A model generated the notes under the pieces. It was given only the letters and a program-made list of their open reading frames with translations, did no database searches and was not told the DNA's origin. Source: Pollenia angustigena (taxonomy: Eukaryota; Arthropoda; Insecta; Diptera; Polleniidae). Taken from it: DNA of 64,000 nt. The stretch covers positions 222,827,803 through 222,891,802 of the forward strand of contig OV884059.1 of NCBI GenBank assembly GCA_930367215.1. The letters run 5' to 3'. The translations under genes and the position numbers were made by a program. Each line of letters starts with the position of its first letter. The first letter of the stretch is position 1. Below, in pieces: positions 43,569 through 55,117 of this stretch.

Positions 43569-45140
43569 TTAATTCCCTGTGGAATATAGGGCCGCAACAA
43601 ATGTGTTCCATTGTATTCTATCAGTGGACATCGTTTTCATCTCATTCCAGGACAGGCCATGCTCATGCAACTCGTTCTCAATTTGTCGTCTCCAATTATT
43701 CGCAGGTCTACCAGGTCTCCTGGATCCTTGGGGGTTATATTCTACAGACTGTCGCGTTAAATCATGTGCTGGTTTTCTCATTGTGTGTCCTAGCCAACTA
43801 AATTTACGAAATCGGATATTCATACTTAAAGGAATTTGATGGGTTAAATTCCACAACTCCAGATTTGATATCGTGGCAGGCCAGAATATCCTCTCAATAC
43901 GCCTGAGGCAGCGGTTTACAAAAGCTTGCATTTCACTCATTCCACGGCTCGAAATATTCTAAGTTTCACAGCCATACAGAAGCACAGATTTTACATTGCT
44001 ATTAAAAACCTTGATTTTGGTGTGAGTTGAGATATTTTGAGATCTCCAGAATTTATTAAGCGTGCCATACGCTTGCTTTGCCTTACACAGTCTATTCTGT
44101 ATATCTTCTTTGATGCCCCCTGTTTTTGAAATTATACTCCCCAGGTAACAAAAGATTTCAACATCGTCAATGGGTTGGCCCGAAAGCTGAAAGTTCTTGT
44201 TGCATGAAGAATTTATGCGCATTGATTTGGTTTTGTTGATATTAATTTGTAATCCCGCTTTCGCTGCACGTGTAGCAAAGGTTTGAATCTTAGATTGCAT
44301 GCTAGAGAAGCGGTGGGATAAAAGACAGACGTCATCTGTATAATCAAAATCTTCTAACCTATCATGAAGGCCCCACGAAATTCCATGATGCATAATCATG
44401 CAGTGGTTCATAACTACGGCAAGTACTATGTTAAACAGTAGTGGAGACAAAACACAGCTTTGACGAACACCTACGTTTACTTTGATGGGGTTGCTTGCTG
44501 TACCCTCTTGAAGTATCGAACAAAATGCGTTGTTGTATAGCTCCTTAATAAGATTAATTATCTTCTCGGGAACTCCTCTGCATCTCAGAGCTTCCCATAT
44601 TGCCTTGTGTTGTAGTGTATCAAATGCACGTTTACACTCAACGAACACTAATGCCCGTAATTTCTACTAAAAGAAAGCTGGCCGTGTTCGTACCTAACAG
44701 TTACCTTTACCTATTTCAACGTTTATTTGGCCTTCGTGGTTTTACCTTCAGTTTTCCTTTAAAATATGGTAGCATTTACACCACAGGTTTCTATACACAG
44801 CTAGATTTCTTTTTGTAGAAATTACGGGCATAAGTAAAGGGCTGAGCGCCATACAACCGACTGTTCCACAATTACCCTCAGGTTGTTGATGTGATCAATA
44901 CATGACTTGTTTGGTCTAAAGCCCGCTTGTTCTGCAATACGATTGTAGAGGATGTGGGCTATGATTTTGTTTACACTATTCAAAAGAGTAATACCCCTCC
45001 AGTTGGACCAATCTTGCAAGTTTCCTTTTTTTGGGAGTTTTATGATAAGGCCTACTCTAGTATTATCCGGAATTTTCTCGTTTAACCAAAAATTTTAGAT
45101 CAAGGGTTCTAGTAACGTTGCTGCTTGGGAAGATAGAATT
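43569..45140 (-). pseudogene. Reverse transcriptase of the second LINE, broken
   Basis: Order: IIKLPKKGNLQDWSNWRGIT, AEQAGFRPNKSCIDHINNLR, VWRSALYL (then the MITE), FVECKRAFDTL, VGVRQSCVLSPLLF, FDYTDDVCLLSH, CYLGSII, LLYGCET, nonsense TAG at 43959-43961, then FVNRCLRRI, WLGHTMRKPAHDLTRQ and GRPANNWRRQIENEL to a natural stop at 43569. The catalytic box reads YTDD instead of YADD and RQSC replaces the usual RQGC. Both suggest decay of catalytic function before or after insertion. Confidence 0.85.
44652..44830. mobile_element. 179-bp MITE with TAA target duplication, inserted in the LINE
   Basis: TGCCCGTAATTTCTAC at the left and GTAGAAATTACGGGCA at the right are exact complements; weaker pairing extends further in. 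TAA at 44649-44651 and 44831-44833. Removing element plus one TAA rejoins the LINE reading frame between SALYL and VFVE, which confirms the ends. The 3-bp TAA/TTA duplication points to PIF/Harbinger. Confidence 0.93.
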
Positions 45141-45149
45141 TGGTAAAAA

Positions 45150-47155
45150 TATTTTTATGAGACGACAGATTCGTTTGGTATTGAAAATTTGACAAATCGG
45201 TACAATCTCTTAGCTAAAAAATTAAGTCCCATGGGATAAAACTTTTAGCTCAACAACGACAATAAGAGATGATTTAATGCATCAAAATTACAATTTTTGC
45301 AAAATTTAAATTTATTTTTGAAAAATATTTTTTAATTTTGAAAATTCTATTACTTTATTTTAAAACTCTATTAAACCGAATGTTTTTTTTTCATTTCTTT
45401 TGATGTCTATTACATTTGTTTGTGTGATAATATGCAATACTTAATCTATCCTTAACTTTAAACAACAGTTAAGTTTGGTAAATCCGATTATCATGTGGTT
45501 TTTATATTCTGTCAATTACAAAAATAGAAATTGAGCAAAAGAATTCAAAAAAATAGTTTTTAAGGAAAACTTGTTCATGTCATGTCCATGCAACAGTTAA
45601 AGTCAAAGTAAAAAAGAATCAAAAATTACATATTGTAGACCACAACGTTAGAATTACATTACATGCAGAGACACACAAGTTACAGAAGGCACAAGACAAA
45701 CCTGTTGTCTCAATATGGAAAGGATACTGGCCACAGCTAGTAAAAGGATATTTAAAGGGAGTAAAAAAGACAAAAAGTTACAAACAATTAGCAACATGAA
45801 AATGGAATGTAGTAACAAAAAGTAAGAGGTCATTCATTCCACTTAGCTTAAATAGGGAAAATCTGCATCGATCGAAATAAATTGTAGTGAGACAGGGCGA
45901 GGCCTGGGTCTGTAGTGCGTGCGGCTGAGGTAAAACTTGCCAATTACAATTTTTTTTAGTGTGGTATATTTAAGAAATATTATGGTTTCATGCCTGGTCG
46001 CAAAATTTGGGCATTTGTCGGTTAATTGTCCCATCAAACGAATAAATTGTGCTCAAGACAAGTCCTCTATAATCATCTAGTTTTATTTCATAATCAGCTT
46101 TACTCTTCTGTTTTCGCCAAATACAGATAATTCTCTTCCGGGCTGGACAAACGATTTTTTGCACTAAGGCAGGGTTTTTGGGACAAAGCCTGAAACTCGG
46201 ATTTTTTCCGGCGAAATGTTTTTTGTTGTTATTATGTATACAAAGTTTTTAATAGCTGCACAAATCGGTTTTCAGATTAACTTAACCAATTTTGTTGGTT
46301 TCAAATGCAAGGGTGACCTGTCCGTGGAAGCCTGGCTTCGATTCCCGCGGCAGTCAAGAATAGAAAATTTCAATAAATTTTAATTAATTTCATGTTGTAA
46401 CATTCCTTTCTTCATAAAAATAATTTAATGAAAATTAAAGTTGATGGTCTTTAGCCTGATTGAAAATATCGAAATTTGGATTAAAAACCATAAACAGTTC
46501 AACAAAATAACCCCAATACTAATTATTAACTAAACCAAGTTTAACTGAGATCTTAAAAACCCAGCCATAGTGTTTTTTATTCATTTGTCATTGTCAGTAA
46601 CAGTTTAATGTAGAAATGTCTTCTTGTTATGGCTTTGGACACAAAAATTCGCCTTTTAACGACTCAACTCGTGTGGTAACCAAATTATTTGCTTTTCGAT
46701 GAATAGTTCTGTTAGCAAATGTTTTACAAGTTCATCTTGAAGAAATGCTTTCAAATTATCAGCTTCCGGACATGATGTTTTGCTGACCCGAAATTCGACA
46801 TTTTAAAGCAAAAATAAAAAAAAACTACTTCGCTACTTTAATCTAGTGCATTTTATTTCTAGTTAAATGGGCTTTACCCCACGTCTTCATGCGCTTTCGA
46901 TTTGAAAATGACATGACCATAACGCCGGCAGTGCAACGTATGTGGCGAATACGTGTTGATGTTTATGCCCAACAAACACCAAGTCAAAACTATACTTAGC
47001 AATACTGAAGCGAACAATGAATGTAAACATTAAAAATGGCGATTAAAGTTACATTTTTACTTCGTGGTTAAATGTGTTTTACAAGTCAGCGATTTATTTT
47101 TTGTGAAAAATAAAAATTACTTGTGAGTAATGAAAATAATTAAGAATACGATTAA
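45150..47155. other. Spacer, little recognised
   Basis: No gene. At 46327-46365 CCTGGCTTCGATTCCCGCGGC resembles the B box and T arm of a tRNA and could be a SINE scrap, but no A box or tail could be placed. Confidence 0.4.
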
Positions 47156-47159
47156 AAAA

Positions 47160-47855
47160 CAAGTAGGAAAGTATAGTCGGTCTAGTCCGACCATATGACA
47201 CCCTATAACCACAGTATTTAAAAACACATCATGCTTATGTGTCCATGTAAATATGGATTTATCTATGTTTATAAACTTCATGAAAATCGGGTTGAAAGTT
47301 TGTGAGAGGCAGAAATTGCCCCCTGCCTCCTCTTGTGGTCCTATTTTTTGAAAACTGTATAGCTTATGTGTCCCTATAGATATGGATCTATCTATGCTTT
47401 GAATTTTATTAAAATCGGTTTGAGAGGCAGAAATTGTCCCCTTGTGGTCCTATTTTTTTAAAACTGTATAGCTTATGTGTCCCTATAGATATGGATCTAT
47501 CTTTGTTTTAAATTTCATTAAAATCGGTTTAATAGTTTCTGAGAGGAAGAAATTTCCCCCTATCTTCCCTCGGCCCATTTTCAATAGGCTTGGTCCTTGT
47601 GCCGATAAGAACCTATGACCCAAATTTTATCAAATTATCTCCAAAATTGTGACCTGTACTTTGCGCACAAGGTTACATGGACAGCCAGCCAGCCAGCCAG
47701 CCAGCCAGCCGGACGGACATCGTTAGTTCGACTAAGAATGTGATTCTGAGTGGATCGATATACTTTAAGGTGGGTGGAGGACCATTATTTTAAGGCGTTA
47801 CCCACATCAGCACAAATGCATAATACCCTCTCCACTATTGTGGTGTGGGTATAAA
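47160..47855 (-). repeat. Repeat family B, copy 3, with a CCAG microsatellite
   Basis: GTCTAGTCCGACCATATGAC at the left; three diverged ~110-bp units with CTTATGTGTCC(A/C)TRTA(A/G)ATATGGAT...TTAAAATCGG; CTTTGCGCACAAGGTTACATGGACAGCC; (CCAG)n at about 47683-47710; and at the right a hairpin ATACCCTCTCCAC/GTGGTGTGGGTAT. It matches 1970-2180 in reverse. Confidence 0.75.
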
Positions 47856-47859
47856 AATA

Positions 47860-49847
47860 ATAAAACGGAATGTTAATCTCACAGCCGAATGTTAATCTCA
47901 CAGTTTATTTAAATAAATAATGAATTTAAATTAAAAAAATAAAATATTTTGATTTATATTCCACATTTGAAAAACATTTGAGAATAACGTTTGAAAGCAA
48001 GTTGAAAATAAAGGCATTTTTCAATTTAAAAAAAATTTCCCCTTTTTGTTGAGAATGCTATGATTGTCAAATGATTTTCAAGTCATTATCAAACGTTTGA
48101 TTTCAAATCACTATCAAATTGATAACAAACTTCCGTGTTTGTTGGGTGTTCTGATTGAACATAATTTTTGTTGTTGTGGCGTTTGGTTGTATACAGAAAA
48201 TACATTGTATGGGCCAACACCATGTCGCACAATTTAGAGGAAATCGTCTTGTGCAACAGTACAAGCGACATTGTCTTTTATTAAACTCTATGTGGCACTA
48301 TGCGCCCACAAATAATAATAATAATATAATAATGAGGGACATAAAAGCGCCATTGTATTTTAAGTTGTCATTTATCAAACTCTATACTAGTTCTGGGTTG
48401 GTATAAAAGAACATTGCCTTAGAAGTTTTCTTGTATACAAAGCTAATGACGACAAAGCTTTCTTCTGCCGTAGTTGAATGAATTTCAATCACTTGGTCCG
48501 GTTTACTTAAAATTCTCACAATCTTTTTTGTTGATTGTTGATTTAAATAGCTACGTGCGATTTACGAATAAGCACAATCCAGTAAAATCGAAAGTATGCT
48601 GCTAAACGTAGTCGCTCATCTCGTCTTGGGAGACCTCGCCGCTATTTGTATGGAAATTTGTCGAGTCACATGTAATTGTGCATGTCTGTCAAAATGGCTG
48701 TTTAACAGAAGGTTTATAATATTTGGTCACAAACGTACATGTAATTTACTTCTGACATTGTCTCTGTTTTTTTCCCATAGTTGTAGCAAAAACCAAAATA
48801 AAAATGCCGCCACGAAAATTTTTATTTACGCCGTAAAATAATTTAGCCATCTTAACATATTTTTCTTTTAATTCAAAGATATCAATTTAGGATATTATAA
48901 TGAAACGGTTTTTATATACATATATTTACATAAATTCTATTCAATAGTGGGATGATCGAACCTATCTCGGTATTGAAAAATATTAACTTCAGCCGGCTAA
49001 TGATTCCGTCAATAGTGGACGCCGCTGTCGATTTCCACACGGCATAGATTTCTGATGTCAGATGGTTTGTCATAAGAAAATAGAGCACGATCTTATTGAA
49101 ATTTTGTCAGATGACTTTGCATCTGACTTTTACAGAAGCAAAGTTTAAAAGGTAACACACGACATGTATGTATTTTGCAGTGGGAAATTTGACATGTATT
49201 GATTATTTTCCATTATAAATTATTAAATATGTTAGCTGTTATTACGATTCTTTAATTACAATTAAATCCTATTATTACTTTGGATTGTTCATTGATTTTA
49301 ATTAGATTTCTTAAAAATAGTAGTTCCTCCATTACACATTCCGTGTAATTGATTGTAATATTAATAAAAAAAAGTAATTGAGACCCCTTATCTGATTAAA
49401 AAAGCCAGTTACATACTCTGCAGTACGTACCTTAAGCATTTGATTTTCTTTGCAATTATTTTTTAAAGAAGCGCATGGGTATTTGTGTATGTCTGTCTGT
49501 CTGTCTGTCTGTCTGCAGTTACTGTTACAGATACAGAGTAAAATTTATAAAATTACATTTTTATTCAAGAAAATGTATAAAGGGTTTTCAATGTATTTGT
49601 ATTAAAACATTTGTGTTAGTGCTTTTATATATTTAAATGTGTATGCACAAATTTGGTTTTACAGGATACTCAGATTTTTAATTTTATGTTTAACATTATT
49701 TTTCAGTTCATTTTCCTTCTTTCCTCCCTCTTCTTTGGTTACTTTCTTGTCATATTAAAAGCCAAGAGTGAAATGACAAAATCAAGGCCATTAAAGGTTA
49801 AAGACTGCAACTGATTCTTTTAGAATATATGAAGCAGATCTTGAAAA
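47860..49847. other. Spacer with a TCTG microsatellite
   Basis: (GTCT)n at about 49488-49516. 48150-48430 has a partial direct repeat (GCGMCATTGTMTTTTA...AAACTCTAT). No coding feature supported. Confidence 0.5.
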
Positions 49848-50692
49848 CTTAATACCAAGGTTGGTAACCGAAACGAATTTCGGAATCGATACTGGTATTA
49901 AACTGTTTGATTTTTCGGTATCAATAAACAGAAATAAAAACACTCTGGATAATTTAAGTTTTTTATACTTTCTTTAAGTACGAATCGTACTAAAAAATTC
50001 AAGTACGCATAACGCTAAAACGTACTTAAAACAATCCTAAATGGGATCACTTTCGAAACTCAATTCCGGAATTTCTTAAAATAAAATACAAAATTCTTAA
50101 AACAAGCAAAAAAAAAAAAAAAAATAAGATTAAACTTTTCGTTGGTAGTGCCACTCTGAGAGTAAAATAACAAAGAGAGCGTTTTAATCTTATTTAACTT
50201 ATGAAAGTTTGTGAAAGACACTTTAACAACACCACACAATTAGTTTAAATACGATTTGCTTGTTGTGTGTAGAAACAACAAAAACAAGAGAACAATTGAG
50301 AACTTTTGCTTTTCATTTAGTTTATATTTTCAGTTTTATGTGTACATTAAGTTTTTAAGGTAAAAACCATATCGGAGATGATAGTGGTGTTTAAAAATTT
50401 TAAATTCTGTAAGGTGTAAAACGGGTAAGAAAATCAATCATAGTAAAATTTTGATTATAATTTAACCTTGGTTTATTTCGAGTTCGAATTCGGGATTTAA
50501 TCAACTTTATAATTCTTAAATCAAGCTTATTTTGAGAGAGATTCAATCTTAGTTTTACTTAAACAATCTCATTTTCGCATTATTTCAACTTGAAATCGGG
50601 ATTGAATATGGATAAGTTAAGTATTTCGCAATTGAAAATCCGTACTTGAATCAATGTTTCTATACTTGATTCAAGAAAATCCGTACTTATCG

Positions 50693-51754
50693 TGTAACGT
50701 GACGTTACAAACTAACCCTATATATACATATAATATTAACATCATAAAGTATAAGTAACCCAACACCTTGAATACCCTTACTATTTAACTTACTACTATG
50801 AATACCCTTACTGTTTACCTAAATAACATTTTCACAGTATAAGTCTCATTTAGTTTATAAATAGACAAGGTTTTGCTCAGAACAAACAGAGTAGATATTG
50901 ATACTAACCCCAGTATTTACGCTTCGTAGTTAGCACTTTTCATTGTTTGCCGTATCTAGTCGTATTTAAACGAAGTAGTTATTCGTCTTACCCGATTACC
51001 TCGCCCTCGAATTCCGTTGGTGCCCAAGTAAACCGAACCAGTATTCAGCCGTATTTTACCCGAACACCTCGCTCTCGAATTCCGTTGGTGTCCGAGTAGT
51101 TTAACCAGTAGTTAGTCATTTTACCCGAACACCTCGCCCTCGTATTCCGTTGGTGGCCGAGTAAACCGAACCAGTACTTAGTCGTATTTTACCCGAACAC
51201 CTCGCTTTCGAATTCCGTTGGTGTACGAGTAGTTTTACCAGAAGTTAGTCATTTTACCCGAACGCCTCCCCTGGCATTCCGCTGGTGCCCGAGTAAAACC
51301 GAACCAATATTTAGTCGTACACCACGCTCTCGCATTCCGTTGGTGCCCGAGTAGTTAGACCAGTAGCTAGTCGTATTCACCCGAACACCTCGACCTCGAA
51401 TTCCGTAAATCAAACCAGTAGTTTGCTACAGCTTACATAGCCCGTAATAACCGAATCCGTTTCCAGTCTCTTTACCAGATCATTCCCGTTTCATAGCCCG
51501 GTTCCAGTGCACCCCCGGCCAACGCGTCTCAGCCCCGTAACAGTTCCCGTCCGCAGCCGCACCGACTCATCGAGGACTGTCGTTAGTTCTAAGTATTAAG
51601 CGTTGATTAAGATTTCGTAAATAAAGCTTTGTTGAAATTATTGTAGCGAACATACACGAAAACATCCCGTGTTTCATTTCAAAGGAAGCAGACCTTCGAA
51701 TTGACCCTGGACAGACTGAGTCATACCTTAGCTGGGAAAGTAAACTGCGTTACA
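50693..51754 (+). mobile_element. Solo LTR, TGT...ACA, about 1062 bp
   Basis: Starts TGTAACGTGACG and ends GCGTTACA. TATATATACATATA near 50720 and AATAAA near 51621 are candidate promoter and poly(A) signals; the GC content is far above the surroundings. The empty version of the site is visible at 35110-35185. Flanks ATCG and ACCG match at 3 of 4, a possible 4-bp duplication. LTR length and TGT/ACA ends suit BEL/Pao or another LTR class; not decidable without internal sequence. Confidence 0.75.
50995..51412 (+). repeat. Minisatellite inside the solo LTR, alternating ~60-bp units
   Basis: Phrase CGAATTCCGTTGGTGCCCGAGTA recurs seven times or so (e.g. 51008, 51070s, 51140s, 51210s, 51275, 51335). 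Units alternate between GAGTAAACCGAACCAGTA and GAGTAGTTTAACCAGTAG, giving a ~120-bp higher-order period. Confidence 0.8.
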
Positions 51755-51904
51755 ACCGTACTATTAATACCGCTTCGGATTGATTTGAGTACGGATGGAT
51801 TGATTTTTCTCTAAAGTGTACCTGGATTAAATTATTAGGGGTGTGCTGGAAGTCGAAAACGGAAGTGGTTTTTAATACAGTTTAAATATAATTTTTATAA
51901 TTTT

Positions 51905-53330
51905 TGTTATAATATTCTTTTATTAAATGCTTTCATTTTACGTTTTCGATTTCCTGAACACTCCTGTATGTGTTCAAACAAAACTGCTTCGAGATCATAT
52001 TTTCCATACAATTTGACATACAAATTTGTCGTAGAAAGCTGTCGTGAAATACAATCGATTTTATTTTGATAACGTGTTTTTCTTATGCTCTCACATATAG
52101 ACACTTTTTTTCCAACAACAAATGAAAGTTAGATATTAAAACAATGAAAGGAGAGAGAATTTGAAGTAACTGCCGACGTTTTTAATGTGGGCTTTAGGAT
52201 TTTTGCCCGAAGTCGAAGATTTAATTCTATCTGAGCACTGAGTCTTTAACTTCAGGCAGAAATCCTTATGCAGATATTTTAAACTTCGGCAGTAATTTCA
52301 AATTCTGTAAAATTTTTTATTTTCTTTTGTTTTTGATTTTCTGTTGTATGGAAATTAATGAAAGTATGGTAGCATTGTTGGGAGAATTAAGGCTCAGTTA
52401 ACCGGGAGTAACAGTATCGTTGCAAATCAGCTGCTTTATTTTGTTGTATGTACAGCTATTAAAACGATTGTTGTTAGCAGTAAGATGTTACATCTCAATC
52501 TGTAAGAAATATGTATATTGGTCTTAAACATAACGGTAAGGTTAAGTTACTATTACTCCCGGCTAACTGAGCCTAAATGATGAAACAGAACTGGGGCTGA
52601 ACGTTTTTTTACATGCAGTTTGACATAAAATTATGCCAGAGAATGCGGTCGAGAAATAAAATCAATTTTAATGATGAAACAGAACTGAGTCTTCAACTTC
52701 AGGCAAAAATTTTCAAGCCCATAATTAAAACGTCGGCAGTAACTTCAAATTCGCTCTCATTTCTTTCGTTTTCTTTTCTTCATATTTTTCTTTGTTTACA
52801 AAATGTATGAAATTGAATGAAAGTATGGTAGCATTGTTATGAGAATAATTGTATTTATGTGAGAGCATTAAAAAAAACGTCCTCAAAATAAAATTGATTT
52901 TATTTCTCGACCGCATTCTCTGGCATAATTTTTTGTCAAACTGCATGTAAAAAAACGTTCAGCCCCAGTTCTGTTTTATCATTTATTTTGAGGACGTTTT
53001 TTCTAATGCTCTCACATATAGACACTTATTCTCTTAACAATGCTACCATACTTTCATTCAATTTCATACATTTTGTAAACAAAGAAAAATAAGAACAAAA
53101 GAAAACGAAAGAAATGAGAGAGAATTTGAAGTTACTGCCGACGTTTTAATTATGGGCCTTAAAATTTTTGCCTGAAGTTGAAGACTCAGTTCTGTTTCAT
53201 CATTAAAGTGTCTTTATGTGAGGGCATTAGAAAAAAACGTTCTCAAAATAAAATCGATTTTATTTTACGACTACAACTTTCTACGGCCAATTTTTGTGTC
53301 AAATTGTATGAAAAATATGGTCTCGACCCA
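51905..53330. repeat. Block of repeated inverted copies
   Basis: Several segments recur in both orientations. GAAAGTATGGTAGCATTGTT occurs at about 52361 and 52818 and reversed at about 53037. A CGACCGCATTCTCTGGCATAAT block is at 52905 and reversed at 52630. ACTTCAGGCAAAAATTTTC is at 52695 and reversed at 53165. CTCACATATAGACAC occurs at 52090 and 53010. It is a complex foldback structure within the hAT-like element. Confidence 0.75.
52391..52573. mobile_element. 183-bp MITE with TAA target duplication
   Basis: GGCTCAGTTAACCGGGAGTA at the left and TACTCCCGGCTAACTGAGCC-type right end pair over ~26 bp with two mismatches. TAA at 52388-52390 and 52574-52576. PIF/Harbinger-like by its 3-bp duplication; unrelated in sequence to the MITE at 44652. 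Confidence 0.88.
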
Positions 53331-53777
53331 GTTCTGTTTAAACAATCAATTCTGTTTGAACACTATTTGTTATATCGGTATCTGTTTTACTGCCGGTATC
53401 GGCATTAATAACGGTATCGGTTGCCAACCTTGCTAAATACACAATAAAATCCCAGTTTCTAAAACATGAAAGAATTAAGTCTGAAATTCAAAACATCTGG
53501 AGGAGGGGTTATGAGTTGCTGAACAGTAAAAAGAATGTTTAATAGGATTGTTAAAACTTTAATATTCTCTCGGTTACATACACACATGTGTGCGTGTGTG
53601 TTTATTTTTTTTGCTATAGACCTTATTTATATTGACCTAAAGGACAAAAAAAAAACAATTTTGTGGGATTCATGCAAAGATGGGATTTAAAGTAAGTTTG
53701 AAATTAAAAAAATTTATTTCAAATAAACTGATTTTATCTCTAGAATAGGGATGTACGATTATCGATTAATCAAAGGT

Positions 53778-54545
53778 ATTTTTTTTTACTTTGAGCCAAC
53801 ACTCAGGGGATGCCCCCTGCTAATGCAATGCATTGTGTTGGAATTAGGAAAATAGGTTATGGGGGGAAGGAAAGAGGGAGTAGTGTTTGTGGACATTTAA
53901 TTTGAATTTTTTCCAAATTGTACCCGACAGTTCGACCAAGAAACGAATTTTCTCTATAATGCGTTGTGCGATACATTGGACAATCGACAACAAACGGATG
54001 TGATCTGCTGGCAAGGCGAATACTACGGGCATGCACCCGCGCCTCAGGGATGAGTTCGGCCATCTCAGCTGAACATCTTCCGTGGTAATATCGATAGAAC
54101 AATGCCGCTCAACCCACATTTCGACGATGCTCCAAACAGTCAATAGAGCTGGATACCCTACTGTCATTTATGAGCTTCAACGCACTCCTTTGCACCCGAT
54201 CCAGAAGCTTCAAGATAGACCTTAAAGCACCTGCACAGATATGGGAGTTGTATTCCATTTTCGGTCGGATATAGGCAGTATAAATGGTTAAGAGATCAGA
54301 CGGAGTGAAGTAGTTCTTGCACCGTTTTAAGAAAACAAGTAACTTGAATGTTTCTTTCGACACTTGAAAGACATATTGGTTCCAACGAACATCAATGAAT
54401 TTTCATGCCCAGAATATCAAGAGTGTCTGATTCCTCAATAGATATACCTCCCATACATACGGATGACGCTGACTCCACAAGACGTCTGTGGGTCAACATG
54501 CAACATTGAGTCTTACGAGCATTAAAATCGAAAGATTATTTATTT
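53778..54545 (-). mobile_element. LINE fragment (family L3), 3' part
   Basis: Minus strand with an A tail seen as a T run at 53779-53788. It shares coding and 3' UTR sequence (CATAACCTATTTTCCTA, AATGCAATGCATT) with the plus-strand copy at 58715-59351. Confidence 0.8.
53850..54540 (-). pseudogene. LINE reverse transcriptase C-terminal region, frameshifted
   Basis: Across frames: FNARKTQCCMLTHRRLV, IEESDTLDILGMKI, then an open stretch SKETFKLLVFLKRCKNYFTP, DLLTIYTAYIRPKMEYNSHI, LDRVQRSALKLINDSRVSSS. A frameshift follows near 54110, then FYRYYHGRCSAEMAELIP, RSHPFVVD and YRENSFLGRTV. This is the post-catalytic part of a LINE ORF2 (jockey/CR1-like wording, by memory). The catalytic YADD lies in the missing 5' part. 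Confidence 0.8.
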
Positions 54546-54549
54546 CATT

Positions 54550-55115
54550 CTCAATCAAATCCGACGTTTCGTTGGTTTTTGTTTCCAACTTTTTCAGGGA
54601 TTGAGTTTTTTTTTGTAAGTTAATTTAATTTAATTTAAGTAATCAAACTTAAGATTAATCGATTAAAAAAATTAATTTGTAATTGATTGGCCGATTACTG
54701 AATAATAACTGAATAACTTAATGTTTGATTAATCAATTCGAATAATATTGATTAACCGATTTATCCTGAATTCCTAATTAAGATTTTGAGGAAAGGAAAT
54801 TTAAAAATTTTTGGAGTACCAGGTCGGTAAGAATGAAATCTTGTAGGTACTTTATAACACAGTACTTTTTAAGAAGATATTTTTTAATAAAAAAAAAATT
54901 AAATAAAAAAAAATTTTGCAAAAAGTACTTTTAAAAATATACCAATTGATGAAATACTATTTAAAAAAAAGACGTCTAAAAAACGTTTCCAATTATCACT
55001 TTATTTTTTAAAGGTACTTTTTCTAAAAAAAAAGAATTCTTAAAACGGGTTGCTTTTTTACAAGATGAAAAACCGCATTTTTCAGGGTTTAAAAAACCAA
55101 AAACTATCGAACAAA
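54550..55115. other. AT-rich spacer
   Basis: Repeated GATTAATCGATTAA-like words at 54650-54770; otherwise nothing recognised. Confidence 0.4.
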
Positions 55116-55117
55116 AA

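Larger units (their letters stand above)
43565..45145 (-). mobile_element. Non-LTR retrotransposon (LINE), 5'-truncated, second copy of the GRPxNxWRR clade
   Basis: Minus-strand element holding the reverse transcriptase and C-terminal tail only. It is interrupted by a 179-bp MITE at 44652-44830. The 3' end lies near 43565 beside GGATTACATATATAG. The 5' edge is near 45145. Confidence 0.85.
49856..53432. mobile_element. Large hAT-like element with nested insertions
   Basis: Terminal repeats CAAGGTTGGTAACCGA and, reversed, CAAGGTTGGCAACCGA (15 of 16). Flanks CTTAATAC (49848-49855) and CTAAATAC (53433-53440) match at 7 of 8. No transposase. Inside are a solo LTR, a TAA-flanked MITE and a block of inverted copies. 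Subterminal CGGTATCG/ACCGATACC words occur at both ends. Confidence 0.8.

Noticed and set aside
46310..46370. tRNA or SINE at TTCGATTCCCGC
   Set aside because: Only a B-box-like stretch; no A box, stem or tail.
48155..48406. 83-codon plus-strand frame near 48.2 kb
   Set aside because: Contains an AATAAT microsatellite and no domain; treated as chance.
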